Part shown: in pieces, positions 33,769-41,832 of the stretch
How positions within the stretch are numbered: the first letter of the stretch is position 1
Layout of the letters: every line of letters begins with the position of its first letter
Virus record (IMG/VR): IMGVR_UViG_3300032397_000015
Coordinates: 1-56,100 of that record
DNA length: 56,100 nucleotides
From: a virus
Strand: one strand, 5' to 3'
The notes under the pieces: generated by a model
What the model was told of the DNA's origin: nothing
Database searches by the model: none
The model's input: only the letters and a program-made list of their open reading frames with translations
Translations under genes and position numbers: made by a program

Positions 33769-36159
33769 CTAGATGGCGAAGGCGTCGGTCACCACAGGCC
33801 CAGCATTGTTTGTCCGTTTCAGAGCACAGGAGCAGATCGCATGATCTTGTACCGCAACCGCCGGCGGCACGCCTACGCCGATCTCGTAAACTGTCAGGTC
33901 TGCCGACGTGATGGCCTGGACTTCGGCCCCGACATTCGACAGGTCCACTAACAACAACGCCTTGACCTCTTCAGCGGTCAGCGACGTGTCGGCGATGTTG
34001 GCGTTCGATTTTGTGTTCAAGATTGACGGGGTCGAATACGCCGTCCCTGACAGGTTGACGTTTTCTCGACGTAGATGAACTGCATCGTTGTCTGGCAAGC
34101 GCTCGCTTGGGATGACCACGTAGTCGACTCCCAGGACGCCTACGATCAGCGCGTCGGGGATATCCAGGGATAAGACCGATGGGCTGATTCGCCGCAGGAC
34201 CTGATGGTAGCCCTGGAAGATGCCCGACTTGATCTGGACGACGTCGAATCGGTCCACGCCCAGGGCGGCAAAGTTGAGGGACGAGTCCTGAAAGTTACCA
34301 GTCAGCTGAGTGCCGCCACCGATCACGGTCCCGGTGGCCTGTTGGACCAGGAAGTTATTGAACTGGTAGGACTGGTTCCACTGGTTGTTGCTAACAGTGG
34401 TGCTCAGGTCGAAGTTGATTTCCGTTGGGGGCAGGTCCTCTGACACCAAGAGACCCTCCGTCTCTTCGGAGGCAAACGAGAAGACGTACTGCGTCCACTG
34501 CGGCTTCATGTTGTCCAGAAAGGTCGTGAGCTCGTTGACGTTCACGACTGCGGTCAACGCCTCGACCAAGATGGACGGCAAGAACAGATGGTTCTCAAGC
34601 AGTGTCAGCGCCCGAGTCTCATCGCTAAGACCAGAACCCAGCGTGGCATTTGACGTCAAGAACTTGCTGATGCCGGCCCGCCCCAGGCGATTAGCCACAA
34701 ACCCAGGCTCATTGTTCCGATCGGTGATCGTAACGCCGGTGGTCAGCGAATCGAATCTAGAGACGGCGTTGCCTACTGCGACCACGGCGGCGAGGCCCGC
34801 CGGGATGGAGTAGGTCAAGATCTGTCCACGGGAGTCGGTGATCCCTATCGAGGTCGAGGTAAGCGAGGTCACGGTTCCGTCTCGCTTGGCAAATGGAAGG
34901 CCGAGAAGGATGTGCATGCCGCGCTGCAGGTTGCCGGGGGTGGACCCGGTCCAGAACGTGTACCAGAGCCCCTGGAGCGCGAGCTTGTAGTTCTCGGAGT
35001 TCTCTCTGAAGAAGTCGATCAGGACACCGAAATTGCGGTACGGCGTTTCGAGGTTCAGCTTGGTAACCTCGGCCCACGCCTGCCGCTGACGGTTAGCCTC
35101 CGGGCCGATCTCCGACTTCAGGAAGGCGGCCCGAACGCCCAAGACACCGCCCGAGACGCGGTAGTCGACGTTTTCGACCAGGATCGATGTCGGAGAGTCG
35201 ATCAGGTCCTGAAGGACGGGGATGGAGGCGATCGACGAACTGACGCGAACGCCGTGCGGGAAGGCGTTGATGGAGTAGCCGACGTCTGTGGCTTGGGCAA
35301 CTGGGAAAAGCTCTGCGATCTGCAGCTCGGTAGGGCTGAGCACGGCATTGATGGAGTACGTTCCAACATTCGGTCCGCTCGTAATCGTCAACGTCCGGTT
35401 GGGCAACAACCCGCTGAAGTCGGCGGCCAGGTCGGTCAAGGTGCCAATTGCCACCGAGGCACGTGACCCTTCCATCTGCACCGTGACCGTTCCGTTATAT
35501 GTGTATGAAACGGCGACGGTGGCGCCGTCTGGTATGGCCGATGCTGCAGTTCTGGCGATGGACCCGCGCACGGAATCGACAACGTAGTCCAGGTTCAGCG
35601 TGTACTCAGAGTGGCTGTACCGAACGGTCAGGATTTCAGTGGGCGGAATGCGTCCTTCGTCCAGGGCCTGGATGCTCCCATCGGACAGGTTAACAACGTA
35701 ATCACGACCAGAAGTCAGCTCGATTGCGCCCAGCATGATCGAGATCGTGCCGGCGATGATCTTGCCGTATCTAAGCTGGTGCACGGCGTTGTCAAAGAAG
35801 CGGATGGTCTCCTCGTGGTAAATCTGCCCCGACAGCGACGTCACCCTGACCGTCTCAAAGAACGCCGTTTCCCGCGAGAGCGCGGCCGAGGCGGTCATCG
35901 CCAGCAAGACCTGGTCGGTCTGCTCGAACAGGTCGCAGAAATCCTCATTCATCTGGAAGCGATTCCAGCGCTCGGTGGAAAACACCGGCACCGTGGCCAT
36001 CTGGGTCGACTGAGACATCTCCAGAATTCGATGCTCCAGGCTGGCAGCTATCTGGATCTGCCCCTTCCAGTACGACTCGAATAGCCTGCGGTCCTCCGTC
36101 GGGAGCAAGTCCCAAACGTCATCCAGGAACCGCCAAAGAAATGAGGACGAGATGCTCAT
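33769..36159 (-). CDS. Large baseplate wedge-like protein
   Basis: 796 residues; the ATG overlaps the preceding stop (ATGA). The N-terminus is helical (FLWRFLDDVWDLLPTEDRRL, FESYWKGQIQIAASLEHRIL). The rest is a series of beta domains (TVAVSYTYNGTVTVQMEG; NNFLVQQATGTVIGGGTQLT). Position right after the J-like and 100-residue genes and before the fibres fits an outer wedge protein (compare T4 gp7/gp8). The identity is inferred from context. Confidence 0.7.
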   Translation of the reverse strand: MSISSSFLWRFLDDVWDLLPTEDRRLFESYWKGQIQIAASLEHRILEMSQSTQMATVPVFSTERWNRFQMNEDFCDLFEQTDQVLLAMTASAALSRETAFFETVRVTSLSGQIYHEETIRFFDNAVHQLRYGKIIAGTISIMLGAIELTSGRDYVVNLSDGSIQALDEGRIPPTEILTVRYSHSEYTLNLDYVVDSVRGSIARTAASAIPDGATVAVSYTYNGTVTVQMEGSRASVAIGTLTDLAADFSGLLPNRTLTITSGPNVGTYSINAVLSPTELQIAELFPVAQATDVGYSINAFPHGVRVSSSIASIPVLQDLIDSPTSILVENVDYRVSGGVLGVRAAFLKSEIGPEANRQRQAWAEVTKLNLETPYRNFGVLIDFFRENSENYKLALQGLWYTFWTGSTPGNLQRGMHILLGLPFAKRDGTVTSLTSTSIGITDSRGQILTYSIPAGLAAVVAVGNAVSRFDSLTTGVTITDRNNEPGFVANRLGRAGISKFLTSNATLGSGLSDETRALTLLENHLFLPSILVEALTAVVNVNELTTFLDNMKPQWTQYVFSFASEETEGLLVSEDLPPTEINFDLSTTVSNNQWNQSYQFNNFLVQQATGTVIGGGTQLTGNFQDSSLNFAALGVDRFDVVQIKSGIFQGYHQVLRRISPSVLSLDIPDALIVGVLGVDYVVIPSERLPDNDAVHLRRENVNLSGTAYSTPSILNTKSNANIADTSLTAEEVKALLLVDLSNVGAEVQAITSADLTVYEIGVGVPPAVAVQDHAICSCALKRTNNAGPVVTDAFAI

Positions 36160-36458
36160 CGTGCGGCCATGTACCAGCGGTTGTACTTGTTGCGATCAAT
36201 CGGGTCCCTGGCGCCGGTGACTGACCCCTGGGCGCCCGCCACGATCTGTGACACGACGTCGCGTTCGTTGCCGATCCGCGACGAGGCCCTGCCGGGAATG
36301 CTTACCAACGCGTACGGCACGGCGCCGGCGCCCATCATGCCGGCCGGGGCCGAATTGGTGTTCATGCTAGAGGAGGTCTCGGTCTCCATGGCACGCTTCA
36401 CCATGGCGTTAACCGCCGACAGCTTCACCAGTTCGTCTACAAAGCTCACGAGGTTCAT
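36156..36458 (-). CDS. Small protein between baseplate J and wedge genes
   Basis: 100 residues; both ends overlap neighbouring genes, so it is translationally coupled. It begins MNLVSFVDELVKLSAVNAMV, an amphipathic helix, followed by a flexible Ser/Asn/Ala/Gly segment. The C-terminus (GARDPIDRNKYNRWYMAAR) is basic and aromatic. Probably a baseplate or assembly accessory factor; no family recognised. Confidence 0.6.
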   Translation of the reverse strand: MNLVSFVDELVKLSAVNAMVKRAMETETSSSMNTNSAPAGMMGAGAVPYALVSIPGRASSRIGNERDVVSQIVAGAQGSVTGARDPIDRNKYNRWYMAAR

Positions 36459-38518
36459 ACGACATTCCTCTGCACGGCGATGTTGCGGGCCAGGAAGCGG
36501 GCGATGCGGGGAGATAGCGGCTTGTCCGTTGGGTCGGGAATCTCATCGTCGGGAATCGACATCGAACCAGTTGAATCCGGCGTCCTGAACTCGACCGTCC
36601 CGTCATGGAGGTGAATCTCCCCGCGCAGCTTGTTCAAGCTGGCCAGGTCCACCCTTGAAGCTCCGTTGTTGTACATGACGTCGATCAGGTCCGAGAGCTC
36701 AAGGTCGTCGCCCTTGTCAATGTTGGTGACGAATCCTTCTACCAGGGCCAGCATCTCATCGGCTGTGATAGCAGTCGTCGAGGTGGCCGATGGAATGTCG
36801 TAAATGATGGCCGATGACGAATCCACAAACACCGGGATGAAGTGGCGGGCGAGCAGCGAGGCGGTAACGCTCTGATTGTCCCGGTCATCCATGAACGCCT
36901 GGATCGGCGGCACTGCGCTGGCATGCTGGTAATTGATCCGGATCGAGAAGCCGGTGTAGGCAGAGGCGAAGTCCAGGTACAGATCCTCGCGCTGCGAGTG
37001 GCGCAGCGTGGGCTCGTTGACCAGCATGCGATAGTTAGATCCGCCGCCGATCCCGAAGCCGCCTGTCCCGAACCCGCCAGATCCGAAGCCGCCGACAGGA
37101 GAAATCAGGGCTCCGGTCGGGTCACCAGAGATGGGGTCCAAGACCTGGATGGACTCGATGAACATGACGGGGACATCGGTAACCGTGTACGGGGCCCGCT
37201 CGGTCGTGCGAGGCGTGGCGACGATGTCAACGGCGACCGGGTTGTACTCATACTTGACCGTCAACAGGTCGTCGACCTGATAGCTGACGGCGGCAGCAGA
37301 CCCAGCCGGGAAGCTGCCGTAGATCTCGATCACGTCGTTGCTGATGTGCTGCTTGACCGTGTACGTACCGGCGACGATGGCGGGGAGGCTGATGGTCAAG
37401 ACCATGTCCTGGCGAACGCCTACGAAGCCGCCAATCTTGGTCAGCTGCTTGCTCGTCGTGACCGTGGCAGCGCTGCTGGCAACGTGAAAGATGGATGATC
37501 CTGCCGGACGGGACAGCAGTCCAGACGAGTCCAGGATGACGTAATCAGACCCCTCGGCGTAGGTGAAGGCGCCGTCGATGGTCCTGACGATGGGCGTCAC
37601 GCTGGTTCGGTCAATCGGGGCGCGACCAAGACCGTAGGCAACATCCTGGACCAGGGTCACGACCGATGCTCCGCCCGGAGAGCGACGGGTCGTGTCGACC
37701 TCAAGACCGAAGATGTCCTTCGACCCCGCAACGAAATTAGGCGTCTTGACGTAGACGTCGGCACTGCCGCCGATGTGCGTGTTGTAGACGATGTCACGCA
37801 TCATCTCGGGGTCGCCGAAGCCCACGGGGAAGATCTCCTCGATGGTCGTAAAGTTCTCCGTCAGCGTGACGACGATGCCGCGGCCGGTGACGAGGGCTCG
37901 CACAGTGACGGCGACCTTGATCCGGTCGATGAGCTCAGTGTTGGTTTCCCTGTCTCTGCCCTGCGCAACGCCGAACAGGTTTGTGACATTGGCGACGCCA
38001 ACCGGCTCCGCTTCCATCGTCGTGATGCCGCCGGGGCCAACGTTAAACCCCGCCCCTTCTTCGAGAGCAACGATAGGGAAGTCCACGAAGTACAGAGAGC
38101 CATCTTGGTTCAGGCTCACTTCGGCGGCGGTCACCCCGATTGACTCCGAGTTGGTGTATCGCAGCCCCGCGGAGCTTCGGAAAACCAGAACCCCCTGCGC
38201 GAAGCTGAAGTCTTGAGGCTCGAAGAATCGCACCCTCATGACGTCTGAACCAATCGACCCAGGGTTGCGTTCGACGAAGACGTTCGACGCCAGTCCGTCA
38301 ACGATGTCTTCTGGAAACGTGTCAGGGTCGGATGACCCAAGGATGGTCAAGATCGACTGACTGGCCTGAACTACCGTGAGCTCATTTGCAATCGGCTGCA
38401 GAATGATCGACAGGGGGTCGATAAAAAGGCTGGTCGTGGGGACGCCCGAACCGACATCGAAGCTCGGGTCGAACTCGAGCAGCTGCTGAATGATGAAATC
38501 TTTGACTGGGAGGGACAT
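36455..38518 (-). CDS. Baseplate J-like protein
   Basis: 687 residues. The block around residues 180-215 (VTNLFGVAQGRDRETNTELI, DRIKVAV) is the signature of Baseplate_J / gp6 proteins, which form the inner wedge ring of contractile tails. The N-terminal part has the helical FDPLSIILQPIANELTVVQ-type opening of the family. A Gly-rich repeat GGFGSGGFGTGGFGIGGG lies near 475-492. ATGA overlap with the gp25 gene. The order gp25, J and wedge matches other myoviruses. Confidence 0.88.
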   Translation of the reverse strand: MSLPVKDFIIQQLLEFDPSFDVGSGVPTTSLFIDPLSIILQPIANELTVVQASQSILTILGSSDPDTFPEDIVDGLASNVFVERNPGSIGSDVMRVRFFEPQDFSFAQGVLVFRSSAGLRYTNSESIGVTAAEVSLNQDGSLYFVDFPIVALEEGAGFNVGPGGITTMEAEPVGVANVTNLFGVAQGRDRETNTELIDRIKVAVTVRALVTGRGIVVTLTENFTTIEEIFPVGFGDPEMMRDIVYNTHIGGSADVYVKTPNFVAGSKDIFGLEVDTTRRSPGGASVVTLVQDVAYGLGRAPIDRTSVTPIVRTIDGAFTYAEGSDYVILDSSGLLSRPAGSSIFHVASSAATVTTSKQLTKIGGFVGVRQDMVLTISLPAIVAGTYTVKQHISNDVIEIYGSFPAGSAAAVSYQVDDLLTVKYEYNPVAVDIVATPRTTERAPYTVTDVPVMFIESIQVLDPISGDPTGALISPVGGFGSGGFGTGGFGIGGGSNYRMLVNEPTLRHSQREDLYLDFASAYTGFSIRINYQHASAVPPIQAFMDDRDNQSVTASLLARHFIPVFVDSSSAIIYDIPSATSTTAITADEMLALVEGFVTNIDKGDDLELSDLIDVMYNNGASRVDLASLNKLRGEIHLHDGTVEFRTPDSTGSMSIPDDEIPDPTDKPLSPRIARFLARNIAVQRNVV

Positions 38519-38943
38519 CAGACCACCACTGCGGCTTGTTGAGATTGCTGCTCTTCGTTCATTACCTGGACGATGATCTCGATCTCCGGCAGGACGGGGT
38601 CGGGGATAATGTCCAGCAGGTGGAGGTTGCGGAGTCGCTCAGGGGCGGAGCGGTTGGTCCTCTCCTGTTCTTCCTTTATCTGCTGTTCGATTCGGGTCGT
38701 CATCAACCGAAGATCGGCGAACAATTCCGATGGGTCCGATGGATCAAAGTTCTGGCCTATGAAGGACCTGAGACCGCCAGCGCGCCCCGGCTCGAAAATC
38801 GACCGGCCACCGTTGCTCAGAAAAAGAAGGACGACGACCTGGACCAGAAGGTCGATGCCCTCAACGTACTCTGGCGGCCTCGAGACTCCCGGCACAAGGC
38901 GTCCCGTGACAGCGTCTTTGGTGAGTATCTTCAGGTCGGGCAT
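38518..38943 (-). CDS. GPW/gp25-family baseplate wedge protein
   Basis: 141 residues. The core segment RSIFEPGRAGGLRSFIGQNF (about 47-66), followed by a helix with LRLMTTRIEQQIKEEQ, matches the gp25/GPW lysozyme-like-fold family that joins baseplate to sheath. The C-terminus is a beta stretch, EIEIIVQVMNEE. It comes just before gpJ, as is usual. It is slightly longer than typical members. Confidence 0.85.
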   Translation of the reverse strand: MPDLKILTKDAVTGRLVPGVSRPPEYVEGIDLLVQVVVLLFLSNGGRSIFEPGRAGGLRSFIGQNFDPSDPSELFADLRLMTTRIEQQIKEEQERTNRSAPERLRNLHLLDIIPDPVLPEIEIIVQVMNEEQQSQQAAVVV

Positions 38944-38967
38944 AACCTGTCGGAAACCTTATCACGG

Positions 38968-40953
38968 TCACTCGCAGAGGGGCACGCCGCCCTTGGGATG
39001 CTTGGAGTATTCCTCGAGCCCGCTGGCTAGCCGGCCGCCGGCCCCGACCGACAGCTTGTCCAGGTTAGCGGAGAACTCGTTGAACCCATCAGAAGCATTG
39101 TCCAGGTTGATTTGGAGCTGCTTGCCGATCTCTTTGAGGTCCGCGACGATGGCCTCTACGGTCTGCGCGTTGCGCTGAATGTCGGAGATCTGATTCTGCA
39201 ACCCATCGACAAGCCTGCTCAGGCCCTGGTCGGAGGAGTCGGCGGCAGCGATGTCCTGGTTCGTGCGCTTAGCCACCAGCCCGTCACGGATGTTGGCGAT
39301 CTGCTGCTTGGTCTGGGCGTCGTCCAGTCCGCTCATGGTTTCCGTCAAGCACTTGATGACGGTGCCCAGATAGGACAGGTCGTCCATGCCGCTGTCCAGG
39401 AACTCGGAGAAGGCGCCAGAGGCCAGCAGGTCAACTCCTCGATCTAGCCCCAGCTGACGCATAGAGTCGACTAGTTGATCAAAGTTCTCGCGGGCGCCTA
39501 TCTGCAGCTTCAGGAATGGCAGGCATGCTGCCTTTTGCCGGCTGGCAACGTCGGACGAATCCGTGATCGACGAAACCTGCCCCAGGGCAGACTGCGCAAC
39601 CAGGGCGTGGAAGGTGGCCATTTTGTTCGGATTGGTGGTCCCGGCGTCGATGTCATCGCGCACGCGCAGCGCGCCCTTGGTGAGCCCAAGGACCTTGGTC
39701 TTCAAGATCGTGGTGTCTTCGATGCCGGCAACCGTAGCCCCATCCTCGCTAGAAATGCTGGTCAGGTCATACAGGAGCTTGTCGAAGTTGGACTGTAAAA
39801 TGGCGGCGTATCCGACGTCGAGCTCGGACCCTTCGATAAAGGACAGGTCCTTGAGCTGGTCCATGAATACGATCATGGACTTCACCCTCGACGACCAGAG
39901 CAACATCTCCCCGGACGCCGCCCTGGTTGATTGACGACGAGTGGCGGAATCCACCCTGAGTCGCAGATCGGTTATGCGCGCCAGGATCTCAGCGATGCCT
40001 CTGGCTCGTTGCTCTTGTACGACGCTGGTGTTGGCGGACGAGCGGAAGCTGTCGAGCACCTGGCCCAGGGCGCTGATCATGTGGTTTATGATGTCGGACT
40101 GCGACACGACGGCGGCCATCTCGGCCTCGATCAGATAGATCAGCGACGGAATCACGATGGTCGACAGCGCGACATTGGCTCGGTCCACGTGAGCTGCATC
40201 TACACTTCCGTAGGTAAGGATGTCAGCGACATCCAAGATCGATGTGCTGCCCTGGACCGGTGCCATCAACGCGCTCACCTGGAGCAGCGCGTCTCTCGCC
40301 CTGTCGAACGCCTGGGAGTCGAATGCGATGGCGTTGCCGACGATCCGCTGGCTGTTCGTTAACTCGATGATGGCCTCATTCAAGAAGAACGACACCTGGT
40401 CCAGGCTAGCCAGTGTCGTGTCCCTGTAGGTGTCCACGTTCTGGGCCAGAACGAGCACCGCGTTGGTCAGCTGGATGATGTGCTTTTTCATGCAATCCAG
40501 GTTGGCGATCTTCAAGTCGGCCATTTTGACAATGGTCTGACACATGTTCTGCGCAGCAACGTATGGCATGTCCGAAGCCAGGCCCATCATCAGATAGGCG
40601 GTGGTGGTTACCTGTTCGCCAAGGTTTCGGATCTGCTGCACGCGCTTGGTGACGCCGGGGAACTCCTTGGTCAGCGACCCCATCGCGCCGGTCAACTCGC
40701 GTTTCACGTACTGAGAGGTCAACCCGACAGCAGCGCCGGCCAGGTTTCCAAACGCATCCCCTTCGGACAGCGTCGAGACTTTGTCGATGAGTGAGTCCAG
40801 GTTTAGGTTAGCGGCAGCGGCCAGCGGATCGGTGAACCCCTGGACTCCGGACAGGATGCCATCCATCAGCGTCGACAGTTCCTTCGCAACGAACTGCGGG
40901 AAGATGGTCGACAGGCAGCCTACTGCATGCGTGAGCTCGGCTTCGGTCGGCAC
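38968..40953 (-). CDS. Large helical tail/baseplate protein
   Basis: 661 residues from a GTG that directly follows the sigma stop (TAGGTG). The whole protein looks helical and probably coiled coil, with long stretches of heptad-like sequence (KHIIQLTNAVLVLAQNVDTY, LDQVSFFLNEAIIELTNSQR, NAQTVEAIVADLKEIGKQLQ). No enzyme motif. Position between the hub and gp25 suggests a baseplate or tail-tip structural protein. No family recognised. Confidence 0.7.
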   Translation of the reverse strand: MPTEAELTHAVGCLSTIFPQFVAKELSTLMDGILSGVQGFTDPLAAAANLNLDSLIDKVSTLSEGDAFGNLAGAAVGLTSQYVKRELTGAMGSLTKEFPGVTKRVQQIRNLGEQVTTTAYLMMGLASDMPYVAAQNMCQTIVKMADLKIANLDCMKKHIIQLTNAVLVLAQNVDTYRDTTLASLDQVSFFLNEAIIELTNSQRIVGNAIAFDSQAFDRARDALLQVSALMAPVQGSTSILDVADILTYGSVDAAHVDRANVALSTIVIPSLIYLIEAEMAAVVSQSDIINHMISALGQVLDSFRSSANTSVVQEQRARGIAEILARITDLRLRVDSATRRQSTRAASGEMLLWSSRVKSMIVFMDQLKDLSFIEGSELDVGYAAILQSNFDKLLYDLTSISSEDGATVAGIEDTTILKTKVLGLTKGALRVRDDIDAGTTNPNKMATFHALVAQSALGQVSSITDSSDVASRQKAACLPFLKLQIGARENFDQLVDSMRQLGLDRGVDLLASGAFSEFLDSGMDDLSYLGTVIKCLTETMSGLDDAQTKQQIANIRDGLVAKRTNQDIAAADSSDQGLSRLVDGLQNQISDIQRNAQTVEAIVADLKEIGKQLQINLDNASDGFNEFSANLDKLSVGAGGRLASGLEEYSKHPKGGVPLCE

Positions 40954-41832
40954 CTAGCGCTCCACGTTGGACTGACGATAGTAGTAGTCGAGCTTCTTTT
41001 CGATCTGCTTCTTGAGTCCGCGGACCTTCTGCGGGGACATGTTCAGGGCCTTGCCCAGCTGCAGCGGATCTTCTATGACGGGCTTGCCGAAGCCGCTGAA
41101 CGTGTGCTCCAGGATGAGCTGCTGGTCCGGATTGAGCGATCCGTGCAGGAAGGCTGCCTGCTGCTCGACCATCGAGTTGCCGGCCAGGGTGCCCTCGTGT
41201 CCGGCGCTCTCAGCCAGGAAGTCGCTGCGCAGCTCACGGCGAAGCGTGCCGACCATCTTCGGCGTGACCGTCTTCTGACGAAGCGCGGACAGGTCGGGCA
41301 TGGAGATCAGGACGTCGTCTGCCAGCTCCGCGTCGGAGGGCGGCCGGCCGTGTATCTCGGAGAGCTCGGCTTCGCGCTGCTTGAGCGTGCCGATCAGCCA
41401 GGAGCGATCTTCCGGGATGCGCCCGATGTTCGAGTACCGCTGCATGTAGCGGTCCATCTGTCGACCCAGGCCGTAGGTGATGTGAGTCGACAGCTGGGCG
41501 CCGCGAGTCGGATCGTAGGTGTCGATCGCCTTGACGTACCGCCGCATGATCTGGCCCTTGATCGCGGCCTTCGGCAAGTTCGAGGATGCGACGTACCTGT
41601 TCGTGGCGGAGTTGATGAGTGGCTGGTGGCTGTTCAAGAGCCAGCTGAAGTCTTCGGGGTTCGGGTTGGCGCGCCAGCGCTGCCAGGACTCCATCTCCTG
41701 TTGCTTGAGGTCGTCACGCGAGATCCCCTCAGCGGCCGCCTGCTTGGTCAGCCACTCCTCGAGCTCGCGCTCTAGATCTTCCTCAACCTGTGAATCCACG
41801 GGCGTTGGCCAATTCCTCTCGGTATGCCTCAA
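40954..41832 (-). CDS. Sigma-70-family RNA polymerase sigma factor
   Basis: 292 residues in the annotated frame. Region 2 is seen at about 62-135, with the -10 recognition helix around AIDTYDPTRGAQLSTHITYG and GLGRQMDRYMQRY. Region 3 follows at about 136-190 (SNIGRIPEDRS ... GRPPSDAELADDV). Region 4 with its helix-turn-helix is at about 232-285 (LNPDQQLILEHTFSGFG, LGKALNMSPQKVRGLKKQI). It would direct RNA polymerase, presumably the phage's fused enzyme, to promoters. The start is a TTG at 41832 inside the hub gene; a GTG at 41799 is an alternative, and neither has a strong ribosome binding site. Placement among baseplate genes is unusual. Confidence 0.85.
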   Translation of the reverse strand: MRHTERNWPTPVDSQVEEDLERELEEWLTKQAAAEGISRDDLKQQEMESWQRWRANPNPEDFSWLLNSHQPLINSATNRYVASSNLPKAAIKGQIMRRYVKAIDTYDPTRGAQLSTHITYGLGRQMDRYMQRYSNIGRIPEDRSWLIGTLKQREAELSEIHGRPPSDAELADDVLISMPDLSALRQKTVTPKMVGTLRRELRSDFLAESAGHEGTLAGNSMVEQQAAFLHGSLNPDQQLILEHTFSGFGKPVIEDPLQLGKALNMSPQKVRGLKKQIEKKLDYYYRQSNVER

